A stretch of DNA of 64,000 bases from Iamia sp038233075 (lineage in GTDB: Bacteria; Actinomycetota; Acidimicrobiia; Acidimicrobiales; Iamiaceae), in assembly GCA_038233075.1 (NCBI GenBank), contig JBBSMQ010000006.1:1-64000 (forward strand). Direction: 5' to 3'. The position numbers were made by a program, and so were the translations under genes. Within the stretch, counting starts at the first letter, position 1; each line of letters opens with the position of its first letter. Below are positions 17,624 through 26,111 of this stretch, piece by piece. The notes below the pieces were generated by a model that was given only the letters and a program-made list of their open reading frames with translations, made no database searches and was not told the origin of the DNA.

Positions 17624-18424
17624 ATGGCTGATGACACCCCTGACCTGCTCGTCGAGGTCGACGGGCCGGTGATGACCGTGACCCTCAACCGGCCCGAGGC
17701 ACGCAACGCCTTCAGTCCCGACATGCTCGTCCGGGCCGCCGACGCGTGGAAGCGGCTCGACGAGGACGACGACCTCCGGGTCGCGATCCTCACCGGTGCC
17801 GACGGGTGCTTCTGCTCGGGCATGGACCTCAAGGCCCTGGCCGGGGGCATGCCCGACGACGTGGCCGCCCGCTGGGCCGAGGATCCCGACATGCACTGGA
17901 AGGCCCTGCTGCGCCACTTCCGTCCGTCGAAGCCGATCGTCGCCGCCGTCGAGGGCTACTGCGTGGCGGGAGGCACTGAGATCCTCCAGGCCACCGAGGT
18001 GCGGGTGGCGGGGGCGACGGCCGAGTTCGCCATCGCCGAGGTCCAGCGGGGCCTGTTCCCCCTGGGAGGCTCGACGGTGCGCCTCCAGCGCCAGATCGCC
18101 TTCACCAACGCGGCCGACCTGTTGCTGACCGGGCGCCGGATCAGCGCCGAGGAGGCCAGGGCCATCGGCCTCGTCGGTCACGTCGTGGCCGCGGGCGAGG
18201 CCCTGGCCAGGGCCCGAGAGCTGGCCGACCGGATCGCCGCCAACGGCCCCCTGGCGGTGAAGGCTGTCCTCCGGTCCATGCGGGAGACCGCAGGCATGAC
18301 CGAGGCCGAGGGTCTGGCCCACGAGCTGACGCTCGGTGAGCCCATCATCTTCGGGACCAACGACGCCAAAGAAGGCCCCCGGGCCTTCGCCGAGAAGCGA
18401 GCTCCCGACTTCACCGGCACGTAG
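17624..18424 (+). CDS. Enoyl-CoA hydratase/isomerase (crotonase family) 1
   Basis: 266 residues: VTLNRPEARNAFSPDML, the first oxyanion-hole strand CFCSGMDLKALAGG, the second oxyanion segment VEGYCVAGGTEIL, and EVQRGLFPLGGS. Crotonases hydrate or isomerise enoyl-CoA esters, the step after ACAD. The C-terminus ends EGPRAFAEKRAPDFTGT; a nearly identical ending survives as a fragment at 30823-30942. It is convergent with the F420-type oxidoreductase gene, separated by a bidirectional hairpin. Confidence 0.92.
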   Translation: MADDTPDLLVEVDGPVMTVTLNRPEARNAFSPDMLVRAADAWKRLDEDDDLRVAILTGADGCFCSGMDLKALAGGMPDDVAARWAEDPDMHWKALLRHFRPSKPIVAAVEGYCVAGGTEILQATEVRVAGATAEFAIAEVQRGLFPLGGSTVRLQRQIAFTNAADLLLTGRRISAEEARAIGLVGHVVAAGEALARARELADRIAANGPLAVKAVLRSMRETAGMTEAEGLAHELTLGEPIIFGTNDAKEGPRAFAEKRAPDFTGT

Positions 18425-18428
18425 GTAG

Positions 18429-18473
18429 GTTTCGCCGTCACTCGCGCGCTGTGGCGAGCGAGGAGGGCGAAAC
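18429..18473. terminator. Bidirectional terminator hairpin
   Basis: GTTTCGCC (18429-18436) pairs with GGCGAAAC (18466-18473). Inside it CTCGC (18441-18445) pairs with GCGAG (18454-18458). It fills the 52-bp gap between two convergent genes, the expected place for a shared terminator. Confidence 0.65.
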
Positions 18474-18476
18474 GCC

Positions 18477-18920
18477 TCAGGCAGGGGAGGCGGTGAGCAC
18501 GGGGATGAGGCGGTCGGTCGCCTCCTGGTAGTCGGCGTAGGGCGGGTAGGCGGCCACCGCCCGCTCCCACCAGGCCGCCCGCTCGTCGCCATCGACCTCG
18601 CGCACCTCGGCGTCGAAGGGCTCCGGTCCGTCCTGGACCATGACGGCAGTCGGATCAGCGGTGAGGTTGTGGTACCAGACCGGGTGCTCCGGGGCGCCGC
18701 CCTTGGAGGCGACCAGGGCGTACTCACCGTCGTGCTCCACGCGCATCAGCGGGGTCTTGCGGACCTTGCCGCTCTTGTTGCCCCGGTGGGTGACGATGAC
18801 GACCGGCATCCCGGTGTCGAGCAGGGTGTTCGCCCGCTCACCGCCGGAGGCCTCGTACTCTGCGACCTGGCCCCGCACCCACTGCTCCGGGCTCGGCTCG
18901 TACTCACCCTCGATGGACAT
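18477..18920 (-). CDS. F420-type nitroreductase-family (Ddn-like) oxidoreductase
   Basis: 147 residues from ATG 18920. The pattern GMPVVIVTHRGNKSGKVRKT, PLMRVEHDGEYALVASKGG and HPVWYHNLTADP is characteristic of the deazaflavin-dependent nitroreductase family, which binds F420 in actinobacteria. The G-x-K-SGKVR-x-TPL segment is the cofactor phosphate-contact region. The substrate is unknown. An upstream in-frame ATG (18938) is possible. The gene lies downstream of the frameshifted acyl-CoA ligase on the same strand. Confidence 0.88.
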   Translation of the reverse strand: MSIEGEYEPSPEQWVRGQVAEYEASGGERANTLLDTGMPVVIVTHRGNKSGKVRKTPLMRVEHDGEYALVASKGGAPEHPVWYHNLTADPTAVMVQDGPEPFDAEVREVDGDERAAWWERAVAAYPPYADYQEATDRLIPVLTASPA

Positions 18921-18986
18921 GGACCCGAGCGTACCCACACGGCCCCGAGCTCACGTCGAGTCGGTGGCGTCGGCACGGCCGCGAGC

Positions 18987-20671
18987 TCACGTCGGGTCGG
19001 TGCCGGTCGCGGTGGCCAGGGCCCAGCGGTAGTCGGGCTGCCCGCGGGGGAGCGGACGACCTCGTTCACCAGGTGGAGCTGGCGGGGCACCTTGTAGCCG
19101 GCGATGAGGTCGCGGCAGTGGGCATCGAGCTGGTCGAGGGTGGGAGGGTCGTCGGGGTGGCGGGCCGCGACCACGGCGGCCACGGTCGATCCCCAGCGCT
19201 CGTCGGGCACCCCCACCACCACGGCGTCGAACACCTCGGGGTGGGCCTTGAGGCTGGACTCCACCTCCTCCGGGTAGATCTTCTCGCCCCCGGAGTTGAT
19301 GCACACCGAGCCCCGGCCCAGCAGGGTGATCTGCCCGTTGGCCTCGACCGTGGCGAAGTCTCCGGGGACGGCGTAGCGCCGGCCGTCGGCCGCGATCACG
19401 AACGTGGCAGCCGTCCGGGCTTCGTCCTTGTGGTAGCCGAGGGGGATGTTGCCCCCGCGCGCCAGGCGACCGACGGTCCCTGATCCCGGAGCGACCGGCA
19501 CCAGGTCGTCGTCGAGCACGAGGGCGTCTCGCCCGGGGGCGACGGTGGGGCCGCCGCCGCGCATCGCGGTGGCTCCCTTCTCGACGACCACGATCCCGTT
19601 GTGGCCGCTCTCGCTGGACCCGATGGCATCGATGATCATCACGTCGGAGAGGAGCTCGAGGAAGCGGTCCTTGACCGTGGGCGAGAAGACGGCGGCGCTC
19701 GAGGAGACGGTGATCAGCGAGGAGAGGTCCCAGGCGGTGGGATCGGCCTCGAGGGTCTCGATGAGCGGGCGCCCCATGGCGTCACCGGTGATCAGCATCG
19801 CGTTGACGCCCTCGCGCTCGATCGTGGCCCAGACCTCGCTGGGGGAGAAGCGGGGGACCAGCACGACGGTGCCGCCCTCGAACCAGAACCGCAGGGTGGA
19901 CCACTGCGCGGCGCCGTGCATGAGCGGAGGCGTCGCCAGGGTGACGAGCCCCGTCGGCGACGACGCGGCCCGCTCGGCCAGCTGGGTGTCGTGGGTGACC
20001 CGCTCCTGGGTGTAGGCGTCGACGCCTCCGCCGAGGGCGTAGAAGACATCCTCGTGGCGCCACACCACCCCCTTGGGCATGCCGGTGGTCCCGCCCGTGT
20101 AGATGACGTAGTGGTCATCGGCGGAGCGCGGCGCGAAGTCGCGGGCGGTGGAACCCTCGGCCGAGGTGGCGGCGAAGGGGATCGAGCCCAGGACGGTCAG
20201 AGCGGTCTGGACCTCATCGTCGTCGGCGGTGTCCGACCCCGCGGCGGGACCGGGCGGCCCGGGCGGCCCGGGCGGACCGGGCATGGCCACGAAGTGGCGC
20301 AGACCGGGCAGTGAGGGAGCGACCTGGGCCACGAGGGGTGCGAAGGCCACATCGTGGACCAGGGCGACGAGGTCGGCGTTGTCGAAGAGGTACGCGAGCT
20401 CGTCGGCGACGTAGCGGTAGTTGATGTTGATGGGGACGGCACGGATCTTGAAGGCGGCCATCATGGCCACCATCCACTCGGTCGAGTTCTGGCCGTGGAT
20501 GCCGATGTGATCGCCGGTGCCCAGCCCCTGGGCCCCGAGGTGGTGCGCCATGCCGTTGGCACGGGCGTCGAGCTCGTCGAAGGTCAGGCGCTCGTCGCCG
20601 ACGACCAGTGCCGTGCGGTCACCGACGGCGTCGACCGTGTGCTCGAACAGGTCGGCGATGTTGAACGCCAC
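18987..20671 (-). pseudogene. Acyl-CoA synthetase (FadD-like) with C-terminal frameshift
   Basis: From GTG 20671 (VAFNIADLFEHTVDAVGDRT) the ANL domains are intact: YTGGTTGMPKGVVWR, GSSESGHNG, YAVPGDFATVEANGQITLLG and NSGGEKIYPEEVESSLKAHP. At about 19039 one A is missing: the expected RSPAGKPDYRW reads RSPAGSPTTAGPW, destroying the catalytic lysine that two sister ligases keep (RTPAGKADYRW, RQPSGKPDYT). In the corrected frame the protein would end GTDPT at 18987. Uncorrected, it runs to 18746, across the start of the oxidoreductase gene. A KstR-type box lies 23 bp upstream. Either a real null allele or a sequencing error. Confidence 0.85.
20249..20283. repeat. 9-bp GC repeat encoding a collagen-like PGP stretch
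   Basis: Inside the minus-strand acyl-CoA ligase, repeated CCGGGCGGC-type units encode MPGPPGPPGPPGPA in a surface linker that precedes the P-loop motif. The sister ligase at 32540 has an unrelated acidic linker here. It is probably a slippage-generated loop expansion without catalytic effect. Confidence 0.7.
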
Positions 20672-20694
20672 AACGGTCTGTCTACCAGACGGGA

Positions 20695-20708
20695 TAGAAC
20701 GTGTTCTC
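20695..20708. promoter_or_regulatory. KstR-type box 2
   Basis: TAGAACGTGTTCTC matches TnnAACnnGTTnnA except for the last base. It lies in the divergent gap between the acyl-CoA ligase (start 20671) and the zinc-ribbon protein (start 20789), so it may serve either or both. Confidence 0.7.
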
Positions 20709-20788
20709 GTTTGGCGCGCGCCCCGTCGGGGGGCGCCGAGGTAGCGTGCACCAGGTTCCGGCGGGCCGAGGTCGGTGGAGGACTCCTG

Positions 20789-21463
20789 ATGGCCACCTGC
20801 ATGCTGTGCTCCTCCTCGGTGGCCGATGACCAGGTGGTCTGCCCCCACTGCGGGGGCGCCGTCGACACCACGCGAGCCGATCCCGACGGTGGACCCTCAC
20901 CCTGGGACGCCCCCACCCGGGTCGAGGTAGCGCCGACGGCGGGGTTCGGCAGTGCCCCGGGACAGGGTCCGGACCAGAGCGGCGCGTCGAGCCCGACCCC
21001 CGGGTCCGGAGGACCGGCCCATGGCCGCGCGCCCGGGGACGCCGGAGGACCGGGATACGCCGGACCGGCGTACGGCGGTGCGCCCGCGTACGGCGCCACG
21101 CCAGGGTACGGACCGGGACCCGGGTACGGCCCGGGCGGGGCTCCGGCCTACGGCGCTCCGGCCTGGGGTGCGCCAGCCTGGGGTGCGCCGCCGGCCCCCT
21201 TCCGACCAGCCCCTCCCACCAACGGCATGGCCGTCACCGCCTTCATCTTCTCGTTGGCGAGCCTGGTCACTGCGTTGTTCTGCCTGGTGCCCATCGTCGG
21301 CGCTCCGGTGGGCGCGGTCCTCGGCCACCTGGCCCTGCGCCGCATCGGCGCCACCGGAGAGCAGGGTCGGGGCCTGGCCCTGGCCGCGGTGATCCTGGGC
21401 TGGATCGGCACCGGGCTCCTGGTGATCGGCCTCGCCGTCGTGGTGGCCTTCGTCGTGGCCTGA
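20789..21463 (+). CDS. Zinc-ribbon, Gly/Pro/Tyr-rich, DUF4190-like membrane protein
   Basis: 224 residues from ATG 20789 with a good ribosome site (GGTGGAGGA). The N-terminus has two CxxC pairs (CMLC...CPHC), a zinc-ribbon pattern. Residues about 50-145 are a disordered Gly/Ala/Pro/Tyr-rich region with repeated AYG and GAPAWGAP units. The C-terminus has two TM segments (MAVTAFIFSLASLVTALFCL, and ALAAVILGWIGTGLLVIGLA) separated by LGHLALRRIGATGEQGRG, the typical DUF4190 arrangement. The function of such proteins is unknown. It shares a KstR-type box with the divergent ligase. Confidence 0.75.
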   Translation: MATCMLCSSSVADDQVVCPHCGGAVDTTRADPDGGPSPWDAPTRVEVAPTAGFGSAPGQGPDQSGASSPTPGSGGPAHGRAPGDAGGPGYAGPAYGGAPAYGATPGYGPGPGYGPGGAPAYGAPAWGAPAWGAPPAPFRPAPPTNGMAVTAFIFSLASLVTALFCLVPIVGAPVGAVLGHLALRRIGATGEQGRGLALAAVILGWIGTGLLVIGLAVVVAFVVA

Positions 21464-21573
21464 ACCGGCGCTGGTTCCCACCGGCGCGAGACCTCGGGTC
21501 GATGGTGGTCGCGCGGTGTCATGCCCGTCCGCCGCCGGACTGGTGGGCGCCGCCACCGCACGTCTCGCCGAGC

Positions 21574-21587
21574 GAGAACGCGTTCTC
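21574..21587. promoter_or_regulatory. KstR-type box 3
   Basis: GAGAACGCGTTCTC is a perfect 14-bp palindrome with the AACnnGTT core. It lies 59 bp before the start of binding protein 3 and is the only such site before the second importer operon. Confidence 0.7.
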
Positions 21588-21646
21588 GCGCCCGCCGTGG
21601 ATCCGGTCTACGGTGTCGATCGTCACACCGCCCCAGGGGGTTCAGG

Positions 21647-23089
21647 ATGCGAGCAAGGCGACCGGCACGGAGCTGCGGGCCTCGACCACGACGACGCCGA
21701 GAGGTGACGGTGCTGCTGGTGGCGGTCGCACTCGTGGTCACTGCCTGCACCCGGTCCTCGAGTGAGACCGAGACGGGTGCCGCCGCGACCACGGCCCCGT
21801 CGGGGGGCGGAGGAGAGCCGGCGGGGGGCGCCGGTGACTTCGGTGACCTCACCGAGGTGTGCGGTCCGGGCGACGCATCCGGCGCCACCGCCCAGGGGGT
21901 CACCGACGACTCGATCAAGATCGGCACCATCTCCGATCCCGGCTTCGTGGGTCGGCCCGGTCTGAACCAGGAGCTCTTCGACGCCACCGAGGTGTTCACC
22001 TCCTGGTGCAACGATGCCGGCGGCATCAACGGACGCAAGATCGAGGTGACCGAGCGCGACGCCGCCCTCACCGAGTACAAGCAGCGCATCACCGAGGCCT
22101 GCCAGGAGGACTTCATGCTCGTCGGTGGGGGCGCGGTCTTCGACGACGCCGGCCAGGTCGAGCGCCTCACCTGCCTCCTGCCCGACATCCCCGCCTACCA
22201 GGTGTCACCCGAGGCGCGTGCGTCAGATCTGGCGGTGCGGCCGCTGCCGACGGCGCTCGACGAGCTGCCGGTGGCCGCCTTCCGGTACGTGGCGGAGGCC
22301 TTCCCCGGGTCCACCGACGCCGTCGGCTTCCTCACCGGCAACGTGCCCGCCACCGTCTTCGTCGACGCCCAGAACCAGGAGGCCGCCGACCAGCTGGGGT
22401 GGACCACCGCTTACCAGGCCCAGTACAACGCCGTCGGCGAGGCCAGCTGGACCCCCTTCGCCGAGGCCATGCAGAGCAGCGGGGTGAAGGGGCTCGTCTA
22501 CACCGGCGAGCCCGAGAACCTGGCCAAGCTCCTGCAGGCCGTGTCCGACATCGGCTACGAGCTGGAGTGGACGATCACCAGCGCCAACGCCATCGATGCT
22601 GGCTTCATCGACGTCGGCGGCCAGGCCGTCCAGAACGTGTTCATGGTGACCGCCGTCGTGCCCCCGCTCCTCGCCGACGAGAACCTGGCCACGCAGCAGT
22701 ACCTCGACCTCTTCGAGCAGTACCTGCCCGACGGCAAGTCCGAGGCCCTACTCGGCTACAACTCGTTCTCGGCCTGGCTCCTCTTCGCCACCGCGGCCAA
22801 GGAGTGCGGTTCGGACCTCACCCGCTCCTGCGTGTTCGAGCAGGCCAAGATGATCACGGAGTGGACCGGTGGCGGCCTGCACTCCGCCAGCAACCCCGCC
22901 GAGAGCGAGAGCCCGCGGTGCCTGCTCGTGATCGAGGCCTCTCCCGACGGCTTCGCCGTGCCCGACGGCTTCGAGCAGACCGATGGCCTGTTCGGCTGCG
23001 CCGAGAACAACGTCATCACCCTCACCGACGACTACGGCGAGGGGACCACCCTCGAGTCGGTGGGCAAGAGCTTGGACGACCTGGAGTAG
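21647..23089 (+). CDS. Liv/HAAT-type ABC substrate-binding lipoprotein 3
   Basis: 480 residues from ATG 21647. A longer open frame from 21521 would start before the operator, so it is rejected. An Arg-rich n-region (MRARRPARSCGPRPRRRR) precedes hydrophobic VTVLLVAVALV and lipobox VVTAC (Cys34). The binding fold begins VTDDSIKIGTISDPGF, then CNDAGGINGRKIEVTERDA and YKQRITEACQEDFMLVGGG. It is a divergent relative of binding proteins 1 and 2, so its ligand probably differs. It heads the second importer operon behind a KstR-type box. Confidence 0.9.
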   Translation: MRARRPARSCGPRPRRRREVTVLLVAVALVVTACTRSSSETETGAAATTAPSGGGGEPAGGAGDFGDLTEVCGPGDASGATAQGVTDDSIKIGTISDPGFVGRPGLNQELFDATEVFTSWCNDAGGINGRKIEVTERDAALTEYKQRITEACQEDFMLVGGGAVFDDAGQVERLTCLLPDIPAYQVSPEARASDLAVRPLPTALDELPVAAFRYVAEAFPGSTDAVGFLTGNVPATVFVDAQNQEAADQLGWTTAYQAQYNAVGEASWTPFAEAMQSSGVKGLVYTGEPENLAKLLQAVSDIGYELEWTITSANAIDAGFIDVGGQAVQNVFMVTAVVPPLLADENLATQQYLDLFEQYLPDGKSEALLGYNSFSAWLLFATAAKECGSDLTRSCVFEQAKMITEWTGGGLHSASNPAESESPRCLLVIEASPDGFAVPDGFEQTDGLFGCAENNVITLTDDYGEGTTLESVGKSLDDLE

Positions 23090-23128
23090 GCGGGGTCCCG
23101 ACCACCGTCGGCGCGCACCGGAGGTGCC

Positions 23129-25387
23129 GTGGAGACATTCCTCATCTTCACCATCGTGGGGCTGAGCCTCGCGGCCATCTACGCCGTGATCGCAAGCGGG
23201 CTGGTCCTGACCTACACGACCACCGGCATCTTCAACTTCGCCCACGGCGCCATCGGCATGCTCGCCGCCTTCGCCTACTGGCAGGTCCGCTTCGCCTGGG
23301 AGTGGCCGGCGCCGATCGCTCTGTTCGTGGTGGTGGGTCTGCTGGCCCCGACCCTCGGTCTCATCCTCGAGCGAGTGATCATGCGGGGCCTGGTCGGCAC
23401 CAGCGAGGCGACCAAGCTGGTGGTCTCCATCAGCCTGCTCGTGGGCCTCATCGGCCTGGCCAACCTGGTGTGGGAGCCGGGTCAGAGCCGGCCCATGAGG
23501 CAGTTCTTCCAGAACGAGACCATCGACCTGGGCGTCACTTCCATCACCTACCAGCAGGCCATCACCATCGTGGTGGCCATCCTCGTCGCCGGGGGCCTCC
23601 GGTTCCTCCTCCGTCACACGCGGATGGGCGTCTCCATGCGGGCCAACGTCGACGATCGCACCCTCACGCTCCTGAACGGCGCCCGGCCCAACCGCATAGC
23701 CCTGCTGAGCTGGGCCCTGGGCTGCTCCCTCGCCGCCGTCGGAGGCATCCTCATCGCCCCGTCGCTGTCGCTGGAGGCCGGATCGTTGTCGCTGCTGATC
23801 GTCAACGCCTACGCGGCTGCCATCTTCGGGCGCCTGCGATCGCTGCCCCTCACGTTCGTGGGCGCGATGGTGATCGGCCTCACCGAGGGATACCTGGCCG
23901 GCTACCTGCCCGGCGACAACCGCTACCTCGCCGGGCTCCGCCCCGCGGCTGCGGTCATCATCCTCTTCCTCGCCCTGCTGCTGGTGCCCAACCCCCGGCT
24001 GCGCACGCGGAGCCAGCTGCGTGAGTACTTCTCCGCTCCCTCCCGCTCCGGCATGGTGATGGTGGCCTCCGCCGTGGTCATCATCGGCGTGGTCATGATC
24101 ACGACGCTCGACACCACCAGCCTGATCACCTACGGACAGATCTTCCCGCTGGGTATCGTCGCCCTGTCGTTGGTGCCGCTCGTGGGCTACGCCGGGCAGA
24201 TCTCCTTGGCCCAGCTCAGCTTCGCAGGGGTCGGCGCCATCGCTGCCGCCCACCACGGGGGTGGTGGGTCTCCGGTGGGCCTGGTACTGGCCGTGGTGTT
24301 CGCGGCCCTGGTCGGGGCGCTGGTGGCCCTGCCCGTCATGCGCCTCTCGGGCATCTACCTGGCCCTGGCCACCGCCGCCTTCGCGGTCGCCCTCGACCGC
24401 TGGATCTTCAACCTGCCGGACTTCAACATCGGGCCCTTGCACGTCAGCATGTTCGAGCTGGGTTCGGCGACCATCGAGCCCCTCTCGGTGGGAGGGTACG
24501 AGTTCGACTCCCCGGGCTCGCGCCTCCTACTGTCGGCCGTGGCCTTCTCGGTGGTGGCGCTGGCCGTCGCGGCCCTGCGCTGGAGCCGCTTCGGGCGCCA
24601 GCTGGTGGCCATGCGCGACAGCGAGGCCGCATGTGCCACGTTCGGGCTCAACCTGCTCTGGCCGCGGGTCGGGGTGTTCACCTTCTCGGCCGGCATCGCC
24701 GGCCTCGGCGGCGCGCTCTACGCCATGCAGCTGGGCACGGTGGCGCCGGACCGCTTCAACCTGCTCACCGGGTTGCCCATCTTCATCCTGGTGGTGGTGG
24801 GTGGGGCCGGTCTCGTGGGCGGCGCCCTGTTCGCGGGCTTCAGCCTCTTCGGTCTGATCCCTCTCACCTCGGGCTTCGGCCCGCTGTTCGCCAAGATCAA
24901 CACCATCACACCCGGGCTCACCGGCATCGGGCTGGGCCGCCACCCCAGCGGGGCGGTGCCGCTCATGTCGGCCGGGGTGGCGACGTTGCGCAACGACCCG
25001 CTGGCCCTCGGGGCCATGGTCGTCGCCATGGCCGGGGCCTATGCCCTCCGGCTGGCCGACGTCGTCGCCAACTGGCCCTTCGTGCTGCTGCTCGTCGCTG
25101 CCTTCCTGGTCGCCGGCATCGTCGCCGGGGTGCGAGCCCGCGGGGGTGGCGAGGTCGACGGCGCCGCTGCGCCCGCCGACGTCGAAGACCTCGAGTGGGT
25201 CGGGGTGACGGTGCCGTGGACCACCCGGCACCTGTCGCGCATCGAAGGGGCCCTGGCCCTCGACGAGATCCTGGCCGCAGGGCGACGCTCGCCGGCCGCG
25301 TCTCCGCGCCACGGCGAGTCTTCCCCGGAGACCGAGCCGGTGGTCGCGGGCGCCACGATCGAGGGGGAGCCCGATGGCCGCCCTTGA
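23129..25387 (+). CDS. Fused LivH-LivM ABC permease 2
   Basis: 752 residues from GTG 23129. LivH half: IASGLVLTYTTTGIFNFAHG, RHTRMGVSMRANVDDRTLTL. LivM half: GYAGQISLAQLSFAGVGA, RLSGIYLALATAAFAVALDR and FGRQLVAMRDSEAACATFGL. It is longer than permease 1 because of extra hydrophobic segments near the C-terminus (LGAMVVAMAGAYALRLADVV and VLLLVAAFLVAGIVAGVRA) and a cytoplasmic tail of about 80 residues. The tail is unusual for LivM and could contact the ATPases. Its end overlaps the LivG-type start. Confidence 0.92.
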   Translation: METFLIFTIVGLSLAAIYAVIASGLVLTYTTTGIFNFAHGAIGMLAAFAYWQVRFAWEWPAPIALFVVVGLLAPTLGLILERVIMRGLVGTSEATKLVVSISLLVGLIGLANLVWEPGQSRPMRQFFQNETIDLGVTSITYQQAITIVVAILVAGGLRFLLRHTRMGVSMRANVDDRTLTLLNGARPNRIALLSWALGCSLAAVGGILIAPSLSLEAGSLSLLIVNAYAAAIFGRLRSLPLTFVGAMVIGLTEGYLAGYLPGDNRYLAGLRPAAAVIILFLALLLVPNPRLRTRSQLREYFSAPSRSGMVMVASAVVIIGVVMITTLDTTSLITYGQIFPLGIVALSLVPLVGYAGQISLAQLSFAGVGAIAAAHHGGGGSPVGLVLAVVFAALVGALVALPVMRLSGIYLALATAAFAVALDRWIFNLPDFNIGPLHVSMFELGSATIEPLSVGGYEFDSPGSRLLLSAVAFSVVALAVAALRWSRFGRQLVAMRDSEAACATFGLNLLWPRVGVFTFSAGIAGLGGALYAMQLGTVAPDRFNLLTGLPIFILVVVGGAGLVGGALFAGFSLFGLIPLTSGFGPLFAKINTITPGLTGIGLGRHPSGAVPLMSAGVATLRNDPLALGAMVVAMAGAYALRLADVVANWPFVLLLVAAFLVAGIVAGVRARGGGEVDGAAAPADVEDLEWVGVTVPWTTRHLSRIEGALALDEILAAGRRSPAASPRHGESSPETEPVVAGATIEGEPDGRP

Positions 25388-26111
25388 GGTCCACGAGGTG
25401 TCGGTCCGCTTCGGTGGTCACCTCGCGCTCGACCAGGCCTCGGTCGCGGCCCACGCCGGCGAGGTCACCGGCCTGATCGGCCCCAACGGTGCGGGCAAGA
25501 CCACCATGTTCAACGCCATCACCGGCCTGTTGACCCCGACGTCGGGGCGGATCCTGCTGGGCGACGAGGATGTGACCGGCACCAGCCTCCACCGTCGGGC
25601 CCGGGCCGGGCTGGCCCGCACCTTTCAGCAGCTGGAGCTGTTCACCATGCTCTCGGTGCGCGACAACATCCGGGTGGCGGCCGATGTCCGCCGCCGCTGG
25701 TCGCGCGATCGCAGCGACCCTGCCGTCGTCACCGACGAGATCATCGATCAGGTCGGCCTGCGGGCTGTGGCCGACGACCGGGTCACCTCGTTGCCCACTG
25801 GGCAGGGGCGGCTGGTGGAGCTGGGACGGGCCCTGGCCTGCAAACCTCAGGTCCTGCTGCTCGACGAGCCCGCCTCGGGCCAGGACGAGACGGAGACGGC
25901 CCGCTTCGGTGCGCTGCTGCGGGAGCTGGCCGCCTCGGGCACGGCCGTCCTGCTCGTGGAGCACGACATGTCGCTGGTGATGGACGTGTGCGACATCGTC
26001 CACGTCCTCGACCTCGGTCGCATGATCGCGGGAGGCGACCCCGCCTCGGTGCAGGCCGACCCCGCTGTGCTCGAGGCCTACCTCGGCACCAGCTCGGCGG
26101 TGCCGACGTGA
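25374..26111 (+). CDS. LivG-type ABC ATPase 2 (atypical signature motif)
   Basis: 245 residues: Walker A GPNGAGKTT, Q-loop ARTFQQLELF, Walker B VLLLDEP, D-loop SGQDETE, H-loop VEHDMSLVM. The signature region reads LPTGQGRLVELGRAL, again lacking LSGGQ, and the D-loop has Gln where most ATPases have Leu. It overlaps the permease 2 end by 14 bp and the LivF-type start by 4 bp. Confidence 0.92.
   Translation: MAALEVHEVSVRFGGHLALDQASVAAHAGEVTGLIGPNGAGKTTMFNAITGLLTPTSGRILLGDEDVTGTSLHRRARAGLARTFQQLELFTMLSVRDNIRVAADVRRRWSRDRSDPAVVTDEIIDQVGLRAVADDRVTSLPTGQGRLVELGRALACKPQVLLLDEPASGQDETETARFGALLRELAASGTAVLLVEHDMSLVMDVCDIVHVLDLGRMIAGGDPASVQADPAVLEAYLGTSSAVPT

Noticed and set aside
20249..20283. Collagen-like PGP repeat as a structural triple helix
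   Set aside because: Too short (four triplets) and inside an enzyme linker; better explained by slippage of a GC-rich 9-bp unit.
21521..21646. Extended N-terminus of binding protein 3 starting at 21521
   Set aside because: It would place the KstR-type box inside the coding region and bury the lipoprotein signal; ATG 21647 gives a standard lipobox.
22220..22240. CGTCAGATCTGG as a further TGACG-type operator
   Set aside because: Only half of the palindrome is present and it lies inside the binding protein 3 gene.
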